From Peronospora farinosa (taxonomy: Eukaryota > Oomycota > Peronosporomycetes > Peronosporales > Peronosporaceae), in contig CANTFK010000333.1 of NCBI GenBank assembly GCA_947646735.1, forward strand, positions 124,001 through 188,000: a stretch of 64,000 nucleotides of DNA. Direction: 5' to 3'. A program made the translations under genes and the position numbers. Each line of letters begins with the position of its first letter. Positions within the stretch are counted from its first letter, which is position 1. Below the pieces are notes generated by a model, which saw nothing but the letters and a program-made list of their open reading frames with translations, had not been told where the DNA came from and did no database searches. Below are positions 1 through 10,928 of this stretch, piece after piece.

Positions 1-2
1 AC

Positions 3-1700
3 ATGTATCAAATTGATCTGTTTGACACTCCTCGTGTCTTCGTCCCGATAGACGACGATCTTCGTGCCCGTGTTCTCCACGAGCACCACGATAGCGCCAT
101 TAGCGGCCATCTGGGTCGCGAGACGACGTATCTCGCGCTGTCTCGGAACTTCTATTGGCCTCACATGTATAAGTGGTTCCGCAAGTGGGTTCGTTCCTGT
201 GAGGTGTGCAAGCATGTGAAGCCGGCCCCGTCGGTACAGGCCCCGCTTTTCCCTCTCCCGATAGCCTTTGAATTCCGTGAGTATGGATTTCGTCTTTAAA
301 TTACCAGTCGATGCGCAGGGGCGAACAGGAATCCTAGTTATCGTGAACAGGTTTAGTAAGATGGCGTATCTTTCACCTGTCGCTGCTTCCATCACGGCCG
401 AGGACACCGCGGCTCACTTCGTAGACATGGTCTTCAAGCATTATGACATGCTCGCCACGATTGTATCCGACGCGATCCTCGATTCACGGCCACATTTTGG
501 TCTTGCTTGTTTGATATTATCAGCACTCGTCTGATGATGTCTACCACAGCGCATTCTAAAACGGATGGACAGACCGAGCGTGTCAATCGCGCGTTGTATG
601 ATCTTCTGCGCAGTTACGCTACGTTTTTTGCGTCATGGAGTGAAAATCCTCCCCATGCCTGAGTTTACGTTGAGCAGTGCTGTTCACGCTTCGACTGGCT
701 TTATTCCCGTTTTCGTGAATACCGCACGTCATCCGCGCGTCCCGCCTTTTCTTGGTTTCGCCGATTCTTCTACTCTTGTTGGGGGAGGGACACCGAATGT
801 CTCGGTCTTTGAGAAAGACATTACCCGACTCGCTACATGCGGTGCAAACGCGCTCCAAGTCACAGAATATTTCTCCTCCAGCTAGCGCAGATCCTTTTTT
901 ACTTGGAATCCGTCTGTTGGAATCTACGTTGATCGCCGAATTTGTGATACATCGTCAATAAATCGCGCGATTTTTGCGCGACGCTACTGCCGCTGCGGTC
1001 GATAAGCAGAAGTTGTCCGCAGACCAGCACGGACGCGAGAACTTATTGAATTTCAAGGTTGGTGATTTGGTTTTACTTTCGACGACAAGCATACCCGACG
1101 CATCAGTTTCAACTCTTGGCACACCGAAACTAGCAGCACGGTATATTGGTCCATTAAAAGTAATTAAGGTGAACGGGATGCCTACGAGCTGGACATCACT
1201 TCGTCGATGCGTCAACACCCTAGTTTCTACGTCGTTCGTCTCAAGCGTTACTTGCCGGCGCTCCTCCCGTCGTCGACTGATCCGATGCAGGTGCATAACG
1301 CGGTCCTCGATAATGCAGAGGTCTTGGCGGATCGGGCTGGCGCAGCCCGCGCAACTCCTCGTTGTACCGTCGAAGAGCAGCATTTGACTGCTCCAAGCGC
1401 TCGAGTCGCTGAGCGAACCCAGCAATCGCAGAAGAAGCCTCCTCCGCGAGCATCTCCGCAGCCTCAGACAGCTCCCGTCCTTGACTCGCATCCATTTCTA
1501 CGAACGTAACCCGCCGATTAACCTCCTGGAGCTGCGCCACGACCGAAGAAGTCGGCACCGGTTGTTCAGACTCCGGTGCCTCACGCTACGTTTCAGCGTG
1601 GCGGTCCACCACCGCTGGTTGACAGCGCTGGAAATCGACGTTGGCTTGTGAAAGAATCTTGGAGCATCGTGACCCGCCTCAGACTATTCATGGTGTCGCC
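3..1700 (+). pseudogene. Gypsy pol remnant: integrase to chromodomain (element 1)
   Basis: Decayed 3' half of a Ty3/Gypsy polyprotein; its start lies left of the window. Positions 3-299 carry the integrase zinc-binding (HHCC) domain, with HHDSAISGHLGRE followed by CEVCKH. A frameshift near 270-300 leads into the catalytic core at 268-534 (SMDFVF, then a damaged second Asp region reading VSDAILDSR). The third catalytic motif, DGQTERVNR, is at about 562-588 in another frame. The GPY/F region (GDLVLLS, then ARYIGPLKV) is at 974-1190 and the HPSFYVVRLK segment at 1213-1242. A chromodomain start (PPPLVDSAGNRRWLV) lies near 1606-1650. At least four frame changes make it non-functional. Its own 3' LTR follows at 2679. 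Confidence 0.85.
1241..1558 (-). pseudogene. Antisense coiled-coil ORF remnant of element 1
   Basis: A 105-codon open frame lies antisense to the linker between the pol GPY/F region and the chromodomain. It is rich in heptad-like Leu/Glu/Arg (QLQEVNRRVTFVE, then AQRLERLEQSNAALRRYNEEL), so a coiled coil is likely. Further antisense open pieces lie between it and the LTR (2121-2411 and 2457-2702), in different frames and without a recognisable domain. It occupies the same place as the intact antisense ORF of the Gypsy at 21926-30041. That positional match is the reason for listing it; by itself the frame could be chance. Confidence 0.35.
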
Positions 1701-2678
1701 CGCGCTCAGCAAAACTCGTTCCGAAAACGCGATATTATCGCGTTCGCTGGATCGGGTGTATCCCGAATAGCGATACGTGGTAACCCCGCGCAACACTTCT
1801 TGCGGATGTTCAGGATATCGTGAGCGACTACGAACGGGAGGTGAGCGGATCGCGAGTGCCGAGCAACTCGCGATATTGGAGGACTCGCTGATCGAGAGCG
1901 CCGGGCAGGTCGCGATGTTGGATCCTCCCCCGTTCGAAAACGAATTCTTGGGGTAAGTGCAGAGTTTTGACGCACACTTACGTCCATTAGATTTCACCAA
2001 TGCGCTCGTATGTGTTCATCACGCACTCTCTCATACCTCCCAATCCACGCGCGCTCCTCCTCGGAAGTTGCCAAGAATGGTCATCCACTGAGCGCGGTTT
2101 ATCCGCGCTACACCATGGCGCTAACAATGATGACAACGTTCTCGCCAGTGGAAAAAGCAAGAAGGACGGTCCGCGGCCCAAGACAAATCACACACCCGCT
2201 CGCGTCTCTCCTCGAGCCCATAATGATGACGTTGCTCTCGCGTATCGGTACGAGTTTTGGCAAAAGGCGTCTCGATGTTCCACCGGCGGACGGATGCGGT
2301 CCAAGACTCGTCCAGCGAGGCTTGTCTTACGGCATAAGTAGCCGAGGTCGGTTTTCTTCGAGTACGTCTCCATCGTCGCCACATCTCGCGCATCTCTTCA
2401 TCGCCACGCAAACTTCTGATTCCGCTGCACTCGTACTGCTCCCAGACGCATAGACTCTACGCATATGTTCGCGGATGGTTGGGCACCGCCACGTTGGACT
2501 GTGCCAGGAGTTTCTCGCCGTCGTTTATCGTTTGCCGTGTTGGAATGGTGGTTCCAGTGGTGTTGTTCGAGGGCATGATTGTCTGCGAACGCCTGATGAT
2601 GCTGTGGTTTGACTGAGTCGGATTCTTCCTTGTGTGTTGTAGCACCCAAGAGTCTGTGCTATTTTGTAAGGGGAGTGG
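1701..2678. other. Decayed region between pol and 3' LTR of element 1
   Basis: No convincing sense-strand gene. Short open frames exist on both strands, but none shows a domain. The last 14 bases (2665-2678) are purine-rich (GTAAGGGGAGTGG) and abut the LTR, so they are the likely plus-strand polypurine primer. Confidence 0.5.
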
Positions 2679-2986
2679 TGTACGGGGTGTACCGTTACAC
2701 AATTAGGTATAGTTAATTTAATATTACATAAGTAGTTATATTCTACGCCCGAGATAGCGTAGTGTAGCCATTCGTATCTCTATTCGCAGGTAAGTGAGAA
2801 TCAGTTTCATTATTAGCCAATAGAGAAGGATCTGAAGTTGAGTGGTTCCCATGGGTTTAGAGATCACGTACTTCGTATAAATCAAAAATATAAAAATCGA
2901 GTAGCAAGCTAGTTATTGCGTGCTCCCTTACGCTTCCTCGTAAGACCTATAGTGTGTGTAAGTAACGGAGCCTTAGCCCCTTAACA
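2679..2986 (+). repeat. 3' LTR of element 1
   Basis: Begins TGTACGGGGTGTACCGTTAC directly after a polypurine tract and ends CCCCTTAACA. This matches the TGTAAC-start and CCCCATTACA-end pattern of the other Gypsy LTRs here. Length is 308 bp. The right boundary is inferred from the end motif only. Confidence 0.6.
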
Positions 2987-3104
2987 GCAGGGCAAGGAAA
3001 CAAGTCAACGAATTATTGCGATCAGCGATGGAAGGTTGAGCCCAGATCGACAAGGAAATTGTGATTGATAGCAAAATGATGCAGAACCCCAAGTGTGGTT
3101 GTAC

Positions 3105-3592
3105 CTAGACCGGTCAAGGAAGGCTATGCCCGAAAATTGGCCGCCTATGGCATGGGCCATTCAGAGTACGGGAAATGGTGGGTAGCCATGCAGCTCATCT
3201 GGATATTAGTAGAACAGAATATCGCATATACCCGTTGGTACACATTTCGAAGTTGTATCTAGTCCGGCAATATCCTGACAGACCAATACGGTGCTGGTGG
3301 TGGACGAAATAAATTGGTAGTATTTTGACAAAGTCCTTTTTCCAGAGGATTATTACGCTACAAAATTAGAATACAATAATGATGAAGTAAATAAAAGTCT
3401 TGACAGTCGTATGGGAAGGTAAAGTCGGTATGGTCGTATTCAATGTGAATACCTGGTGCAGTGGATAGGATACTCCGACCCGTCGTGGGTAGACGAGGGG
3501 GACCTCAATTGCGACTGAATACTTGAGGACTATGAACGCAGGCAAGTCACTCGGAATCGTTTCGAGGTAATGCAGAGTCATGCGGAGTAGAG
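3105..3592 (+). pseudogene. Gypsy pol remnant: integrase C-terminus plus chromodomain, second family
   Basis: At about 3106-3310 one frame reads LWHGPFRVREMVG, then TEYRIYPLVHISKLYLVRQ and YPDRP. This is the typical GPF/Y to HVSKLK segment of chromodomain Gypsy elements. At 3435-3590 it continues, frame-shifted, as a chromodomain (EYLVQWIGYSDPSWVDEGDL, a stop, then ILEDYERRQ). It has stops and indels. Motif details differ from the A to D families elsewhere in the window, so this is a separate lineage. Confidence 0.75.
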
Positions 3593-4519
3593 GGAAGACT
3601 TCATTTTGGGAAGGCCAAGATGATGCAAGAAGGAGGTAATTTTTGCTGCATGAACATAAATTGGTCAAGTTATATATTAGACTGTGCAGCAGAACAAAAA
3701 GAGTGAAATATTGTTAGCCTGCAAAGGACCCCGGGGGCCCACCTAGGACATGGCTTAAAGGAGAAAATAGGGGACTAACTAGGGAGTTGTGAGATGAAAT
3801 GGGATTATCAGCTTTCGATATATACGCCCAAGCTAATAACGAGCCTCAGGCGCTGTCGGGAGAAGAAAACTTACCATGGCGACGGGAAACCCCTAAGGCG
3901 ATATGTTCGTGGATATCCCTGTGATAAAAGATGCGCCCTGGGCGGCATCATTCACAAGAGAATATCCACTTTCTCAAATTGGACGACTTCATCCACGCGT
4001 CACTGCAGATCTTGGCTCGGCGATGCTCAGCCAGATAGGCCTGCTGGAGGACTCTGTGATCTTCAGCGAGGGTCTCCATAAGTTGGGCCCGTTCCATCGC
4101 CATTTTTATAAAGCCCTATGGATGAGCGACACTCGCATAATCAAGAGGCTCCCCGATGAGGTCTACGATCGAAGCGACTAAGCGAACAAGCTAGAGTCGG
4201 GTTCAGGCAGAGCGGGGGTGGACCAATGGCCAGGTGATTGAGGCTTGTCGGTGAAAGAGTGGGAAGAGGTCACTGGCGATTAAAGGTGGGTAATTTGGCT
4301 ACGGATGGCCAGCAAGCACAATAACATATACTACTACGTTGAGGAGACAGGTGAAGGTTTGCATTGGGTCTTCCCGCAGTTCGGAAGAACAGCGCGCAGA
4401 AGACAGCTGTGGAGAAAGGCCAGGAAAATGGAGGCTTTTCACAGTTATTATAATAACTGGCGTGAAGGGTCTCGGTCACTCTCTCGAATGAATTACAGGG
4501 AGTAACTAGGATCTCGAAG
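3593..4519. other. Unassigned repeat-derived DNA
   Basis: No gene recognised. On the minus strand, about 3950-4110 holds a short open stretch starting MAMERAQLMETLAEDHR. It is helical in character and lies antisense just downstream of the chromodomain remnant, so it could be another decayed antisense ORF (weak). Plus-strand frames at 3903-4181 and 4305-4505 show no known domain. Confidence 0.3.
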
Positions 4520-4730
4520 TGGAGTGGTTGACCCGGTAACCCCAGTGGACACGGCACCCCAGGTGGACCCGGCACCCTAGGTTGACCCGGCACCCAGGTG
4601 GACGAAGAGCTAAGGTGATCCTGACGCCCAAGGTGGACCGGGACCCCAGGTGGACCTGACGCCCAAGGTAGACCGGGACCTCAGGTGGACCTGACGCCCA
4701 AGGTAGACCGGGACCCCAGGTGGACCAGGA
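4520..4730. repeat. GC-rich minisatellite
   Basis: Tandem repeat. Three near-identical 35-bp units run 4621-4655, 4656-4690 and 4691-4725 (each starts CTGACGCCCAAGGT). Shorter related units of roughly 18-20 bp precede them at about 4530-4610 (ACCCGGCACCCCAGGTGG). Units differ by single substitutions. Confidence 0.85.
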
Positions 4731-5424
4731 TTCAAGTTTATAAAAGGTACAAGATTTACCTACAGTGCAGAGCCAGCAAAATTTCCAAGTCCTAAAAGAG
4801 CCAGCTATTATTTTAAAGGCTGAACCGTAACACCTTTCAAAGCGAAGGGTTTAAGTTTAGCAAGAAAAGCATACAAAGCACAAGATAAAAAGCATACTCA
4901 AATTTGCATCATACGTGGCAATTTTAAGCGCCCCCTCTACGCTTCTTTGTCGCCTCACCTCTTCCGGGTGGAATACCCTTTGGCCCCCCGACGTCGACGG
5001 GTGTTAGACGGCTCAAGCTACGAAAGTTGAATCTCAGAATAGTTGGCCTGAAGCGTCAAGACTCGACGAATCGCTACAGGAAGCGGTTTTTCGACGAGGA
5101 AGAACCAAAAGAGTCCAAGGACCAAGAACAGTCAGCCACCAAAGGGGTGGGTGGATCGCTTTCGACTCATTTTATCGAGCACAAGAGATTCGGTCTCGTT
5201 TGAAGTGTACCCACCAAGTCCAAGTCTTATACCAAGACCAAATCTTCAAGTCTTCTGCGTCAACCGAGGATCAAGACCAGCAAAGCCGACAAGTACACAA
5301 GTTGAGACCCAAGGTTGACACGACACGGTATCAGGACACCCCTCCGTTGATCGGCAGTCCGACGCTGTGTGTGTTGTGGATCTCCGACGTTGTTTGTGAA
5401 TCCACTCCACCACAGAGGTTAAAA
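4731..5424. other. Unassigned DNA with a TATA-like box
   Basis: No gene recognised. TATAAAAGG at about 4739 is followed by GTACAAG. A similar TATAAATAGTACAAG occurs at about 50750, after another GGCCCAAGG-rich stretch, so both may derive from one LTR or repeat family. The right boundary is the breakpoint with the minus-strand A-family Gypsy. Confidence 0.3.
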
Positions 5425-6732
5425 AAAAGGTGACGCGTAAACTCGAGCGAGACGAATGGTTATACTTTCACCCTCTTGCGCCTCTAGCGCCTCAGCATAC
5501 AGCTGACTCTATTCTAGAAAACGACGTCAAACATTCCTATCCGACACCACTAAGTCAAATAAAATTGACCATGGCTTTTTTAACCTTTAACGGTTGTCGA
5601 CACACCCAACAAGACTGTCTTGTATTCCTGCTTCATGGAAGCATCCACGGAGCCACCGGGGGCTAAGCCCTGTGTATCTTTACCTCCTAGAGGTTCAACA
5701 GAACTTAAGTCAATCCAAGTATGCGCCCCGTGCCTACGGGGAGCTGACGTTTTCGCTTGCCGTGCTCGCCTTTTGGCTAGGAGCAGGGTGACGGCACTTC
5801 TGGTTGCTTTCGCAACGGAAAGCTAGGGCGGAGGTGCCTAGTGCTTCCGCAGATGTAACATCTACGTATGTTACTTTGCTGCTCTGTAGCTTGAAGCTCA
5901 GCTTCTTCCCCTTCAGCATGGCTATATTTGCTGGGTTTGATTTTGTTAGAAATAATTTTGAATTATACCATGGCAGACCATAGCGAGTAGATTTAAAATT
6001 AAATTCAGCGTTAAACGATATGCTTACTGCCTCTTCCAAAGTCGAAGGCTGGACACGAAAAACCTCTGTCCTGGCAACCCCAGTACGAAGTCCTTCCATA
6101 AAATGGTTACTCGGAGTTCCCCTGCCAGAGAGTCCTGCTGCATAGCAGCAAAATAAGAGTTCTCAACTCTTGGACATAGTCCAATAATTATTTCTTACCC
6201 TATCGGGTAGCTAAGAAGCGTGAGCGCACACGATAAGCATGATTAGGCGGTTGCAAACGCGCAAGTTAATTGCTTTTTAAGTATATTCCTCGGGGAATTG
6301 CGGCATTTACAGAGACATCGCTCGTTAGAGCCCACCCTCTAGCTTTTCCTCCTAGCTAGAAATTGACAGTCAACTCGTTCTTCTCTGACAGGATCTGGCG
6401 GCATCCATTGCCATTTCAACAAATTGGATCCAGAGGAGAATATTTTCTCCCTCCTTCCCCTCAAAGGTTTTCACGTTTAAAACGATTGGTCGAGCCTTTG
6501 GCTCTGCATCGGGCACAGGTACCGGGATATAATGCGTAGGCGCAGCTGATGCTGCCTGGTAGTGGACCTTCCCGAGTAACGTTGCTTCATAACGCATAAA
6601 GGCCTCAAGGCGAGCATTAAGGACCTCCGGGCCTTGGTCAATAAGGGCCTCAATTTGATCGGGCCCAACGAACGCAGATATTTTATCAAGTGCGAGTCGT
6701 TGCGCCTCAGAGAGGTGATTTTAACTCTCCAT
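5425..6732 (-). pseudogene. Gypsy A-family gag and protease start, truncated
   Basis: Reverse-strand relative of 22627-23950 of the near-complete Gypsy. Gag begins at ATG 6732-6730 and meets a stop at codon 4 (6723-6721). Recognisable gag text follows at 6370-6689 ([20 protein letters not shown]) and at 5734-6099 (MEGLRTGVARTEVFRVQPS). The zinc-knuckle cysteines are lost. The protease start is traceable at the nucleotide level at 5430-5600. The element breaks off at about 5425. Confidence 0.85.
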
Positions 6733-6776
6733 CCTCACAGAGGGTCAGTCCTAAGACTCAGGTGTAGGATTGACTA

Positions 6777-6788
6777 CCAGTGCTACCA
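6777..6788 (-). other. Primer-binding site, A-family Gypsy
   Basis: Reads TGGTAGCACTGG on the minus strand, two bases from the LTR end. It is the same primer-binding core as in the other Gypsy copies (TGGTAGCACT). Confidence 0.7.
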
Positions 6789-6790
6789 AG

Positions 6791-7331
6791 TGTTGCGGAG
6801 CTACATAGCTCTTAAGTAAGAGGAAGATTTTTAGGCTGAAAGCCTCTTAGTTCTATAGAACCAATTGAAAGATGACGGCTCAAGCCACTTGGTTCTAATT
6901 AAACGACTACGAAGTAACCCGTTCTACAAAACTAGGAGGGACTTCTAGTCTACAAGCAATAAGCTTAAGGGTTCAGAGAACCAACGCACAGATCGCAAGA
7001 ACAAGCTAGAAGCTTAAAGGTTCAGAGAACCAACGCACGAAGTGCACAAGAGAACAAGTCTTAGAGACAGAATGAGAACTGATTTTATTAATGCATTAAG
7101 ATTTTAGGAATAATCCTACTCTAACTACCCTACACTAGACTAATTACTATTATAGTAGTTATAGTAGTTATAGTATGCTACCATCTGCTATTTAGATATG
7201 GAATCATTCAATCATCAGTGTATATTGTACTTAGTACTACTGTATCAATTATGAAACTGATACCGATAGTGTAAGGTATTACTGATACCTTATAGTATCA
7301 CTCATCTACAATACCCCTTTTTGAAAGGATC
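6791..7331 (-). repeat. 5' LTR of truncated A-family Gypsy (minus)
   Basis: Near-identical, in reverse, to the LTR at 10258-10889. Its outer ~100 bp are missing, because the match ends at about 7331. The inner end (TGTTGCGGAG in plus orientation) touches the primer-binding site and gag. Confidence 0.85.
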
Positions 7332-8033
7332 TGTATTTGTCAAATGGAAACATCTCATTTTAAGGCTACAAAATTATACTTTAAACGTCGCAGTACTATC
7401 ACTTCCGGTCGCTTTGAGCCGGTCAATGATACAGGCATTTATGACCTACGCATGTTTACCAATTGTGTATAGATTTAGTCGCTTATTGGGCTTTTTAAGC
7501 ATGACAATGAGTCTCAAGCAGCGAAGACAATATATAGAGAAAGCCGATGTTGAAGAAAACTAGCATGATCGAAATAAAAGATAATAACGTTTTCTGTTAT
7601 CATGTTCGCAATATAAATATTTTGGAAAAAATTCTGATTTGTACGATTCAATAAATGCTTCTGCATCTACTGCTGCTAATGCTCATGCTTTTGCTTATCT
7701 CGCCTTTAATTGTGAAGGTGGTTAAAGGCTGCTCATTGCGGTTTTAATTTGGTAATGTAGTCATTAACGACGACCTTTCTTAAAGGAACAACAAAACATT
7801 CTGACCACATGAGAATTGGACTAATTTTGGAAGGTGGGGCTAATTAACAAAAAAGGTGTGGGACATCTAACGCTCCCCTTTGTTTAATTGTAAAAATTAC
7901 AAACCTCCCTTATAAGTATAGAAAGACACATATCAGAATACGTTAATCATCTCCTACTGTAACACCGCTTCTCGTCGCCGCTTTTGCGGCCGCCCACACG
8001 GCGCAACGCAACCAAATTTGGCACATTTACGTC
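7332..8033. other. Host sequence upstream of CDP-diacylglycerol synthase
   Basis: No supported gene; the 80-codon plus frame at 7321-7563 begins inside the LTR and has no domain. Likely holds the promoter of the gene at 8034. Confidence 0.5.
7731..7746 (+). promoter_or_regulatory. Possible oomycete initiator-like element
   Basis: GCTCATTGCGGTTTTA resembles the first half of the oomycete core promoter consensus (GCTCATT, a short gap, then a T-run). It lies about 290 bp upstream of the start codon and the match is only partial. Confidence 0.2.
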
Positions 8034-9641
8034 ATGCCTACGACGCCGAGCTTGCCGGACTCCCCCTCTACCTTCTATTACGATACGACGACGGTGAATA
8101 TCGTCATGCAGGCGCCTCCGTCCCCCAGCGAAGCGAACGTCTCTAGTCCTGCGTCTTCTAGCGACATCAGCCCCATACCAGCAAAGCGGTGGCTACAAAT
8201 AAACGGGGTACAGCGTCTTTTGTCAGCGCTGGTGCTGGCGCCGCTCATCACGGTCTTCCTGTGGCTTTCACCGGCTTTTGCCACCGCTACGTTTTGCACA
8301 ATCGTGACCAGTATCTGCTCCTACGAGTATGCGTGGATACAACACCGCATCTACTTGCGCTTCATGACCACGATGAACGCCTATGAGCCGCATCTGATGC
8401 GCAGAGATGCCGCAATTGACAACGACCCGGCGCGAAACCAGCACAATGACGACAGTCGCGTCTCTGAGATCATCAATCGTAGCATACGAAGCGAGAGAAG
8501 CAGCAGCAGCAGAGCGGGCAATATAAGTGTAAGCATTACAGAAGCTGAAGTCACGAACAGAGGATACACTACAAGCGGTGAGACCGTCCAGTCGCCACCA
8601 TTGATACCAAGAGCGGCTATCGTGTCCCCTCAGCCAGAAAACATACCTCAAGATCAACGGCAAAGTCAGGAAACTAATGCTGAAGATAACTTCATGCATG
8701 ATGCGAGTTTCTTAAGCAGTGCTGTGTCCAGAATGGCCGACAAGCACTTTCACCAAAACGAGTGGATTGCTGCATTGGTGCTGTCGGCACTTACTACTGT
8801 CGTCACTACGAGCATTTTCCTGATCTATGTCGAACATATCCCTGAGCTGCATGGGAAGCAGTTGTACAAGCTGCGCTGGTTCTACAGTATTGCCACTGAC
8901 TTTGTCGCTGCGCTTTGTGCTTTCTTCACGCCGAATTGGAGACATGCGCTCATCTGTCTCGTGGAAAAAGCGATTTTTACCCTATTGACTATGGTATCGG
9001 TAACTTGTCCCATCAACCGCTTTCATTGTGGAATTTCCCTAGAGCCAGCACAAGTGTTTCTTTCAGGCGCGGTGATTATCGTTTTCTTTCGTCTACAGAC
9101 GCGCTCATCAGGGCCTGCCACGTTTCTGCATATTGCGCTGGACATGCTTGGCTATCTGTATATCATCGGCACACTTTCCGTGGTTGCCGCCTTTGTGGAC
9201 GACGAGCGGGTCGATGCGTACCGTAGGCTGCTAATCGTGCTGCTTTACGTTATATGGGCGTCGGACACCGGGGCATATTTGACGGGGAACTTGCTGGATC
9301 GAATGCACTACAGCCATTACAATCGTCTGGCACCACACTTGTCCAAAAACAAGGACTACGAAGGAACATTCGGTGCCATTTTATTTGGCGTCGCTGCGAT
9401 GTTCATCTCCTCATTTCTGCTTAGCGTACCAGGCTCTCCGGCTGCACAAGTTGGATTCTCCGTGGTGGCTGTGATAGTGGGACGACTTGGAGATCTTTTT
9501 GAGAGTCTTTTGAAGCGAGCAGCTGGTGTGAAAGATTCTGGGAAGCTGATTCCTGGTCACGGTGGTGTACTGGATCGCATTGACGCACTGATGTTTGCTT
9601 CACTTGTGTTTGCACGTTATTATGGTACAGCCGTGACGTGA
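8034..9641 (+). CDS. CDS1: CDP-diacylglycerol synthase (phosphatidate cytidylyltransferase)
   Basis: Converts phosphatidic acid and CTP to CDP-diacylglycerol, the precursor of phosphatidylinositol, phosphatidylglycerol and cardiolipin, in an internal membrane. The 535-residue protein ends with the family signature at 491-517 (SLLKRAAGVKD, then PGHGGVLDRID), all key Lys, Asp, His and Gly residues present. The upstream conserved block ASDTGAY lies at 409-415, followed by LSKNKDYEGTFG at 436-447. Hydrophobic segments fall near 62-80, 244-266, 283-299, 340-353, 365-388, 398-409, 446-463 and 471-484. A Ser/Asn/Gln-rich hydrophilic insert at about 120-235 is longer than in typical members. The start is the first in-frame ATG; no intron is needed. 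Gypsy LTRs flank the gene, but its coding sequence looks intact. Confidence 0.93.
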   Translation: MPTTPSLPDSPSTFYYDTTTVNIVMQAPPSPSEANVSSPASSSDISPIPAKRWLQINGVQRLLSALVLAPLITVFLWLSPAFATATFCTIVTSICSYEYAWIQHRIYLRFMTTMNAYEPHLMRRDAAIDNDPARNQHNDDSRVSEIINRSIRSERSSSSRAGNISVSITEAEVTNRGYTTSGETVQSPPLIPRAAIVSPQPENIPQDQRQSQETNAEDNFMHDASFLSSAVSRMADKHFHQNEWIAALVLSALTTVVTTSIFLIYVEHIPELHGKQLYKLRWFYSIATDFVAALCAFFTPNWRHALICLVEKAIFTLLTMVSVTCPINRFHCGISLEPAQVFLSGAVIIVFFRLQTRSSGPATFLHIALDMLGYLYIIGTLSVVAAFVDDERVDAYRRLLIVLLYVIWASDTGAYLTGNLLDRMHYSHYNRLAPHLSKNKDYEGTFGAILFGVAAMFISSFLLSVPGSPAAQVGFSVVAVIVGRLGDLFESLLKRAAGVKDSGKLIPGHGGVLDRIDALMFASLVFARYYGTAVT

Positions 9642-9825
9642 GGCCAAGCGTAGACTTTTTTGAGGAAAAGTTTGCAAAAATGGCGTTTGAGAGGCCTGAA
9701 ACATTTTTTTTGTTTACATATTTGATTGAGTGAAGCTTCAAATATGACATGACACGTAATAACACGTAATTATCAGTCCCACCGAAACGGATGACTAGAT
9801 GGAAAGTGTATCACGGTTTCAAGGC
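9642..9825. other. Convergent intergenic gap
   Basis: The 184 bp between two convergent reading frames are AT-rich, with a T7 run at 9705-9711. No further feature is seen. Confidence 0.5.
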
Positions 9826-10170
9826 TTATTTTATGTAAATGTCGTGGAATGCTCTATTATTTGTAGCTAAATTCATTATTAACTCGGGTGAAAAGTTCTG
9901 GATATTGCCAAGCCCATTAGAAAGCACTACTACCCGATTCCGAGGCAAATCCACGGTAATCGCTTTGCCGGTACATGTGTTTGATCGTCCGAACGACGTT
10001 ACCAATAATAATTGCTTGTTATTAAAAAGAATTGAAAGAGTCAACATGCATTGTTCCGCTTGCAACGATGTGACTGCCTGGTGGACTTGTAGTGGCAGCT
10101 TTAGTTCAAAGTGTCTTTCGGCGCAAAGACGATCAGCACGATTTTGACCCGCTTTTAACGATGATTTCAT
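9826..10170 (-). CDS. Small hypothetical host protein, possibly proteasome-assembly-chaperone-3-like
   Basis: A 114-codon open frame convergent with the CDP-diacylglycerol synthase. Composition is ordinary protein-like. Alternating hydrophobic strands (MLTLSILFNN, then QLLLVTSFGRS) resemble the first beta-hairpin of the small PAC3/PSMG3 family, about 120 residues long. The C-terminal half is less convincing, so it may be truncated or spliced. The start ATG lies 88 bp from the Gypsy LTR at 10258, which could have separated it from its promoter. The family guess is inference; the overlapping plus-strand frame (9839-10147) looks less like a protein. Confidence 0.4.
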   Translation of the reverse strand: MKSSLKAGQNRADRLCAERHFELKLPLQVHQAVTSLQAEQCMLTLSILFNNKQLLLVTSFGRSNTCTGKAITVDLPRNRVVVLSNGLGNIQNFSPELIMNLATNNRAFHDIYIK

Positions 10171-10257
10171 TAGAACTCGAATAGCTACAACAATGTTGTT
10201 TTACGCTGACCAGGTAGTATCTAGGGCCTTTCAGTTTATTTTGTCGCACATCAATGC

Positions 10258-10889
10258 TGTAACGAGGTTAAACGACGGTTGGAAAATTATACCGAAAGTA
10301 GATCACGGTTGAAGTTTCTATATTGCATACAGTATAATGTATTCCTTAGACCGATCCTTTGAGAGGTATTGTAGATGAGTGATACTATAAGGTATCAGTA
10401 ATACCTTACACTATCGGTATCAGTTTCATAATTGATACAGTAGTACTAAGTACAATATACACTGATGATTGAATGATTCCATATCTAAATAGCAGATGGT
10501 GGCATACTATAACTACTATAACTATTATAATAGTAATTAGTCTAGTGTAGGGTAGTTAGAGTAGGATTATTCCTAAAATCTTAATGCATTAATAAAATCA
10601 GTTCTCATTCTGTCTCTAAGACTTGTTCTCTTGTGCACTTCGTGCGTTGGTTCTCTGAACCTTTAAGCTTCTAGCTTGTTCTTGCGATCTGTGCGTTGGT
10701 TCTCTGAACCCTTAAGCTTATTGCTTGTAGACTAGAAGTCCCTCCTAGTTTTGTAGAACGGGTTACTTCGTAGTCGTTTAATTAGAACCAAGTGGCTTGA
10801 GCCGTCATCTTTCAATTGGTTCTATAGAACTAAGAGGATTTCAGCCTAAAAATCTTCCGCTTACTTAAGAGCTGTGTAGCTCCACAACA
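10258..10889 (+). repeat. 5' LTR of a truncated A-family Gypsy (plus)
   Basis: Complete 632-bp LTR, TGTAACGAGG to CCACAACA, followed by a primer-binding site (TGGTAGAATTCG, degenerate) and about 30 bp of leader. Its internal region is cut at 10928 by the B-family LTR. It is near-identical in inverted orientation to 6791-7331. Confidence 0.88.
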
Positions 10890-10928
10890 CTTGGTAGAAT
10901 TCGTAGTCAATCCTACATCTATTCTCTA

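Noticed and set aside
4305..4505. 66-codon ORF starting MASKHNNIYYYVEET
   Set aside because: No domain, no context, inside decayed repeat DNA.
7321..7563. 80-codon plus ORF upstream of the lipid gene
   Set aside because: Starts inside the truncated LTR, no domain, composition like non-coding DNA.
8268..8699. 143-codon minus ORF opposite the CDP-diacylglycerol synthase
   Set aside because: Shadow of the real gene; no domain and not protein-like.
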